Assembly: GCA_025450405.1 (NCBI GenBank)
Contig: JANWHL010000119.1
Coordinates: forward strand, 1-17,876
Reading direction: 5' to 3'
From: Ktedonobacterales bacterium
Lineage (GTDB): Bacteria; Chloroflexota; Ktedonobacteria; Ktedonobacterales; JADMIN01
DNA length: 17,876 bases
The position numbers and the translations under genes were made by a program. The first letter of the stretch is position 1. Every line of letters starts with the position of its first letter. Under the pieces are notes generated by a model. That model was given only the letters and a program-made list of their open reading frames with translations. It did no database searches and was not told where the DNA came from. Below, in pieces: positions 13,926 to 17,876 of this stretch.

Positions 13926-14441
13926 GTGGCCTGGAAAATTGTCATCGAACGCGGCAATCTGGGTTTTAGCGCCGCGCACTTCATCACCCTGGACGGAGCG
14001 ATCGAGCCCCTGCATGGGCACAATTACGGGGTGCGCGTCGAGGTGAGTGGCGACCTGTCGCCAGATTCCATCGTGCTGGATTTTGTGCGGTTCAAGGACA
14101 TCGTGCGTGGGCTCTGTAAAGAGTGGGACCACCGCTTCTTGATGCCCCTGACCAATCCACTCCTCCAGGTGCGCGATTCCGGCGCGGGCGCGTGGGAGAT
14201 TGCGGCGGAGGACGGCACGCGCTATGTGCTCCCGCGGTCGACCGTGGTGGCATTGGCCGTGGACAACGTAACCACGGAGCGGCTGGCCGAGCGATTGGCG
14301 GTGCGCATCGCGGAGGTGCTGAGTCAGCGCGGCATGAGCGCCGGTCTGCGCACCATCGAGGTCGGCATCTCCGAGACGGAGATGCAGACGGCTTCCTACA
14401 TGCTCGAGCTGCCGGCGGGCGCCCTCAAATCGCCTCCGTGA
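13926..14441 (+). CDS. 6-pyruvoyl-tetrahydropterin synthase/QueD-family protein lacking the usual Cys
   Basis: This 171-residue protein has the T-fold metal site H18 (FSAAHF, 14-19), H30 and H32 (LHGHNY, 29-34), and the DH dyad (D68-H69 in KEWDHRFL). An insert with DGTRYVLPRS and the final ISETEMQTASYML (Glu for pterin binding) complete the family pattern. E. coli QueD has a catalytic Cys four residues before the first His of HGH. Here that position is Ile26, with Glu27 next to it. A Glu in this area is known from PTPS-III proteins, which make 6-hydroxymethyl-dihydropterin for folate, so folate, queuosine or another pterin route are all possible. The GTG at 13926 is preferred because GGAG lies 6 bases before it; a GTG at 13914 is the alternative. 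The dehydrogenase gene follows after 132 bp. Confidence 0.88.
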   Translation: MAWKIVIERGNLGFSAAHFITLDGAIEPLHGHNYGVRVEVSGDLSPDSIVLDFVRFKDIVRGLCKEWDHRFLMPLTNPLLQVRDSGAGAWEIAAEDGTRYVLPRSTVVALAVDNVTTERLAERLAVRIAEVLSQRGMSAGLRTIEVGISETEMQTASYMLELPAGALKSPP

Positions 14442-14449
14442 CGACCCGT

Positions 14450-14466
14450 GGGCGACGGTGTCGTCC
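14450..14466 (+). terminator. Weak hairpin after the pterin-synthase gene
   Basis: GGGCGAC and GTCGTCC (14450-14456 with 14460-14466) can form a 7-bp stem with one G-U pair, nine bases after the stop. No T-run follows, so it may only stabilise or attenuate the transcript. A second hairpin, CGGAGC/GCTCCG (14516-14521 with 14528-14533), lies 40 bases before the next gene. Confidence 0.25.
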
Positions 14467-14573
14467 AGGCGGACCGCCGGAGATGGCGAGTCCACTTCCC
14501 CTGTCCTCATCCTTACGGAGCGGCGTTGCTCCGCATTCGTGGCCGTTGCCGGTCAACAGAGAGGAATCCGCAC

Positions 14574-15836
14574 GTGGCTATTGTCGAGACTGAGGAACTC
14601 AATCCGTTCGCCGTCGCCGTCGAGCAATTTGACTCGGCCGCCGAGCGTCTCAACCTGCCCCAGGGACTTCGGGCGATTCTCCGCGAGCCGAAGCGTGAAC
14701 TTACCGTGAATTTTCCGGTCCGCCGCGACGACGGGACCATCCAGATGTATCGCGGCTATCGTGTGCAACACAATATCAACCGGGGTCCCGCCAAGGGCGG
14801 TATTCGCTTCGACACGCGGGTCACGCTCGACGAGGTACGTGCGCTAGCGATGTGGATGACGTGGAAGTGCGCGGTCGTCAACATCCCATTTGGCGGCGCG
14901 AAGGGCGGGGTGATTGTGGACCCGCGGACGCTCTCGGCCCGCGAGCTGGAGCGTCTGGTCCGCCGTTACGCGACAGAGATCGCCGGTGTCATCGGGCCGG
15001 AGTCCGACATTCCCGCGCCGGATGTCAACACGAATCCGCAAATTATGGCCTGGATAATGGACACGTATTCGATGCATCATGGGTACTCGATCCCGGCGGT
15101 GGTGACGGGCAAGCCGGTGGCCATCGGTGGCAGCCAAGGGCGTGTTGAAGCCACCGGGCGCGGAGTCTTCATCATCACGCGCGAAGCATGCCGGGTGCTG
15201 GACATCTCCATGGACGGCGCCGCGGTGGCGGTGCAGGGCTTCGGCAACGTCGGCTCGGTAACGGCGAAGCTGCTGCACGAACATGGATGCAAAGTTGTGG
15301 GGCTCAGTGACATGTATGGCGCCATCTATAACGAGCATGGGATTGACGTGCCCGCAGCGCTGGAGCAGGTGAAACGCACGGGCCGGCTCACTGGGCTGCC
15401 CGATACCGAGGCGATCGAGGGCGGGGCGCTCCTGGAGCTGCCCGTGGACATCCTCGTGCCGGCGGCGCTCGAAGGCCAGTTGACCCACCATAACGCTCCT
15501 GCCGTGAAGGCGCGCCTCATCGTGGAGGCGGCAAACGGTCCGACAACGCCAGAGGCCGACGCGATTTTCCACGAGCACGGCATCGCGGTGGTGCCCGACA
15601 TCCTGGCCAACGCCGGCGGTGTCACCGTGAGCTACTTCGAGTGGGTGCAGGACCTACAGCGCTTCTTCTGGAACGAGGGCGAGATCAACAACCGGCTCGA
15701 GCACATCATGGTACAAAGCTTCAACGCGGTGGAGGCCAAGCGCGAAGAACAGGGGTGCGATTTCCGCACGGCGGCCTACTTGCTGGCGGTCGCGCGGGTG
15801 GCTGAGGCCACCGAAGTCCGCGGCATCTATCCGTAA
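14574..15836 (+). CDS. gdhA: Glu/Leu/Phe/Val dehydrogenase, probably glutamate dehydrogenase
   Basis: This 420-residue protein matches the hexameric amino-acid dehydrogenase length. The substrate domain has GPAKGGIRF (71-79, K74), MTWK (95-98) and FGGAKGGV (106-113, catalytic K110), with the catalytic Asp in IPAPDVNTN (146-154, D150). The Rossmann domain has VQGFGNVGS (220-228) and an Asp (D246) after the second strand in GLSDMYG, which favours NAD over NADP. It interconverts glutamate and 2-oxoglutarate plus ammonia in the cytoplasm. Glutamate rather than leucine is inferred from overall similarity; the exact substrate is not proven. The GTG at 14574 follows GAGG by 9 bases and starts the normal N-terminus; the longer frame upstream is compositionally unlike protein. 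The stop sits in a short tandem repeat shared with the end of the next gene. Confidence 0.93.
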   Translation: MAIVETEELNPFAVAVEQFDSAAERLNLPQGLRAILREPKRELTVNFPVRRDDGTIQMYRGYRVQHNINRGPAKGGIRFDTRVTLDEVRALAMWMTWKCAVVNIPFGGAKGGVIVDPRTLSARELERLVRRYATEIAGVIGPESDIPAPDVNTNPQIMAWIMDTYSMHHGYSIPAVVTGKPVAIGGSQGRVEATGRGVFIITREACRVLDISMDGAAVAVQGFGNVGSVTAKLLHEHGCKVVGLSDMYGAIYNEHGIDVPAALEQVKRTGRLTGLPDTEAIEGGALLELPVDILVPAALEGQLTHHNAPAVKARLIVEAANGPTTPEADAIFHEHGIAVVPDILANAGGVTVSYFEWVQDLQRFFWNEGEINNRLEHIMVQSFNAVEAKREEQGCDFRTAAYLLAVARVAEATEVRGIYP

Positions 15837-15868
15837 CCGCTTATCCGTAACCGCCTAGCCGTAGCGCC
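15827..15868. repeat. 14-bp tandem repeat at the junction of two converging genes
   Basis: CTATCCGTAACCGC (15827-15840) and TTATCCGTAACCGC (15841-15854) differ at one base; a third, degenerate copy, CTAGCCGTAGCGCC, spans 15855-15868. The gdhA stop TAA lies in copy one, and the phosphatase stop (CTA on plus) opens copy three. Only about 18 bp separate the two stop codons, and no hairpin terminator is seen. Confidence 0.8.
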
Positions 15869-17876
15869 GGAGTGTCACCAGGGTCACATCATCTTCCTGC
15901 TCCCAGGCCGGGCCGGTGAAGGTGGCCAGCGCGCCCAGCAACATTTCGAGCACGCGGCGGTCGAGGGTCGTGCCGGCGAGGAGCTCCGCGAGGCGGGGAA
16001 ATCCAAACATCTCACGGGCGGGGTCGTGGGCTTCCACCAAACCATCGCTGTAGAACAGGATGCCGTCGCCCAACGCCAACACGTCTTCGCGTTCCTCGTA
16101 CTCCATGCCGGGCATCAGGCCGAGCGGCATGCCCGTGGCGCGCAGCTCCGCCACGCACCCGTCCGCCCGGCGCAGGTACGGCAGGTCCTGGCCGGCGTTG
16201 GCATAGATGACGTGCCCCGTCGCGGGGTCGAGGATCGCATAGAAGCACGTGACGAACATGCTGGCCGGCAGGTCGGCGTAGAGCAGGTCGTTGACGCGGG
16301 CGAGAACCGGGCCGGGCGTGGCCGAGTCGAGCGCGGCGGCGCGCAGCATACTGCGTGTGGTCGCCATGACGAGGGCGGCGGGCACTCCTTTGTCGGTCAC
16401 ATCGCCGAGGACGAGGCCGAGCCGGCCATCCGCGAACGGCAGAAAATCGTAGAAGTCGCCGCCGACCGCGCGCGCCGGCTGGTAGTGCGTGGCGATCTCC
16501 CAGCCGGAGAGGGCGGGGATCACTTTGGGGAGCAGGGTCTGCTGGATGCGGCGGGCCGTGGCCAGCTCCTGATCCACGCGCTCACGCTCGCGTCCCTCGA
16601 CATCTTGCTCATGGAGCAACAAGGCGACGCGCACGGTGGGGGATACGCTCTCGGCGAGGACGTCGAGCGCCTCGCGATCGTCGAACGAATAGCCGGCGCC
16701 GCCCGCCCTCGGACCCAGCACCAGCAAGCCGAAGATCTCGCCATCGTCGCCGAAATACTGGACGAGCTTGGCCCCCCGCGCACGAAGCGCCCGCCCGCAG
16801 GGCGACGCGGCCGGCAAATCGTCGGCGGCGAGGGTGCCGCCTCCGCGAGGGAGCACATCCCGGAGTGGGTCATCCGTGGCGACGGTCAGCGCGCGCGTCT
16901 CCGGGGGCGGGGCGTCCGCTCCGGCGTGCCGGCCAACCTCCAGCTCCCAGGCGGGACTGTCCGGCGCGTCCCGGCCGGCGCCACGCGCCTGAGGAGCATA
17001 TCGTGGGAGCAGCCGGCGGACCGCCTCGCCGCTTAGACTTGGCGCGCCGCGCAGCCAGAGGGTCACTGAATCGGGTTGGAGAGCAGCGGACACGCCGGCC
17101 ACAAGCCGATCGCTGAGCATGTCCAGGCTTACCTGGTCGCGGAGCGCATCGCCGAGTGCGGTCACGTGCGTCTCCACGACGAAGAGGCGCGGGAAAACAC
17201 GTTCGGCGACCGTGCGCTTGAGGAACAGGCGGAGTGGTCGGATGAGGGCGGATATTGCCGCGACACCCACCAGGGCGGCGAGCGGGGGTAGCCCACCCGC
17301 CGCGAACGAGCCCACCGCGAACGAGCCCGCGGACACGACGCCGACGCAGATGAAATAAACGCCGATGAGCGCCGCCGTGAGCGCGCCGTAGACCAGGGCG
17401 CGATACGCCAGCGCCGGGCCGTCGTAGGGCCGTACGCGCGGCAGCGCCAGGGCCGCCGCCACGAGCGGCAATGCCACGGCGAGAAAGACGGCGATGTACA
17501 GGATGTGTGGGGCTGGCGTGAGCTTGCCAGTGACCGGCGTGAAGATGAGGGCGGCCGCGACGACGCCACCAACGCCCGCCGCGACGCCCGCGGCGAGGGT
17601 GCCCCCACGCGGGCGCGGTACCCGGCCCGATTCGTCGAGACGCAGGTAGGCCACGTAGAGCTGAGGCACGATGCCGATGATGAGAATGCCCACCGTGATG
17701 GCGTCGCCGGCCAGGAGGGCGACGTTGATCGCCAGATGGGCCAGAGGAACGTTTGGAAGCTGGGGTGGCGTGGATTGCCGCGTCGCTTCCTCGGCGGTGA
17801 AAAGTGGGCCGAGAAATGGCAGCCCGACGAGGATCGCCAGCCAGCGGGTCGAGCGCGGGACTAACCGGCCCGGCGG
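15855..17876 (-). CDS. Membrane-bound SpoIIE-type PP2C phosphatase with GAF-like region (N-terminus cut)
   Basis: The frame is open for 673 residues to the right edge, so the N-terminus is missing. A GTG at 17693 lies inside a membrane helix and is probably not the true start. Several membrane helices fill about residues 10-215. A GAF-like region (about 235-420) follows, then a short coiled-coil with ARRIQQTLLP (near 440-449) and a SpoIIE/PP2C domain. The metal motifs are GGDFYD (472-477), GDVTDKG (491-497), YSDG (609-612) and EDDVT (661-665), all intact. Such proteins dephosphorylate serine on anti-sigma-factor antagonists or related partners in response to a signal, here perhaps sensed by the membrane or GAF-like part. 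No anti-sigma or STAS gene is visible nearby. It is also unlikely to serve the distant pseudokinase directly. Confidence 0.9.
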   Translation of the reverse strand, partial: PPGRLVPRSTRWLAILVGLPFLGPLFTAEEATRQSTPPQLPNVPLAHLAINVALLAGDAITVGILIIGIVPQLYVAYLRLDESGRVPRPRGGTLAAGVAAGVGGVVAAALIFTPVTGKLTPAPHILYIAVFLAVALPLVAAALALPRVRPYDGPALAYRALVYGALTAALIGVYFICVGVVSAGSFAVGSFAAGGLPPLAALVGVAAISALIRPLRLFLKRTVAERVFPRLFVVETHVTALGDALRDQVSLDMLSDRLVAGVSAALQPDSVTLWLRGAPSLSGEAVRRLLPRYAPQARGAGRDAPDSPAWELEVGRHAGADAPPPETRALTVATDDPLRDVLPRGGGTLAADDLPAASPCGRALRARGAKLVQYFGDDGEIFGLLVLGPRAGGAGYSFDDREALDVLAESVSPTVRVALLLHEQDVEGRERERVDQELATARRIQQTLLPKVIPALSGWEIATHYQPARAVGGDFYDFLPFADGRLGLVLGDVTDKGVPAALVMATTRSMLRAAALDSATPGPVLARVNDLLYADLPASMFVTCFYAILDPATGHVIYANAGQDLPYLRRADGCVAELRATGMPLGLMPGMEYEEREDVLALGDGILFYSDGLVEAHDPAREMFGFPRLAELLAGTTLDRRVLEMLLGALATFTGPAWEQEDDVTLVTLRRYG
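17300..17329 (-). repeat. 15-bp tandem duplication within the phosphatase membrane region
   Basis: CCGCGAACGAGCCCA (17300-17314, plus strand) is followed by a copy differing in the last base (17315-17329). On the coding strand this doubles a short GSFA-type motif between membrane helices. It keeps the reading frame. Confidence 0.6.

Noticed and set aside
13515..14510. A 331-codon minus-strand frame
   Set aside because: It is antisense to two genes with clear PAP2-like and pterin-synthase motifs.

Overview
The window is bacterial chromosomal DNA with very high G+C, dense genes and short intergenic gaps. I see no tRNA, rRNA, insertion sequence or CRISPR array. The most likely source is a member of the Chloroflexota. 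This is inference from three things: the Pro/Thr stalk built from EPTATP-type repeats on a kinase-like membrane protein, the mix of PP2C/SpoIIE, acyltransferase-3 and DinG families, and a possible leaderless gene start. No taxonomic marker is present to prove it.

Layout, left to right. (a) 1-2627, minus strand: an XRE-type regulator with a roughly 210-residue disordered N-terminus, then a Nudix hydrolase, then an eIF-2B-like protein cut by the left edge. The 448-bp gap between the last two holds a run of hairpins, a 27-bp perfect palindrome and an AT-rich promoter island. (b) 2910-4682, plus strand: a membrane-anchored Ser/Thr kinase homologue whose catalytic loop is destroyed (a pseudokinase). 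Its 3' end overlaps, tail to tail, a minus-strand RNase D-like exonuclease with a HEAT-like C-terminus (4632-6071). (c) 6398-7807, plus strand: a secreted, C-terminally anchored protein with three cysteine-paired Ig-like domains. It converges on, and overlaps by 7 bp, an acyltransferase-3 membrane enzyme (7801-9267, minus). (d) 9441-12716, minus strand: a DinG-type iron-sulfur helicase followed by a NarL-type response regulator that appears to start at TTG. (e) 13046-15836, plus strand: a PAP2-like membrane protein, a 6-pyruvoyl-tetrahydropterin-synthase-family enzyme and a Glu/Leu/Phe/Val dehydrogenase. (f) 15855-17876, minus strand: a membrane GAF-like/SpoIIE phosphatase cut by the right edge.

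Most genes look independent. The clearest functional unit is XRE-Nudix-eIF-2B at the left. The Nudix protein resembles the Nudix half of the fused Nudix/eIF-2B proteins I recall from haloarchaea, so two adjacent genes here may do the job of one fused protein there. Signalling genes (pseudokinase, response regulator, SpoIIE phosphatase) are scattered and need not interact. Well-formed promoters are visible upstream of the XRE gene, the Ig-like protein gene, the response regulator, the PAP2 gene and the pterin-synthase gene. No search could be run, so family calls rest on motifs read by eye.
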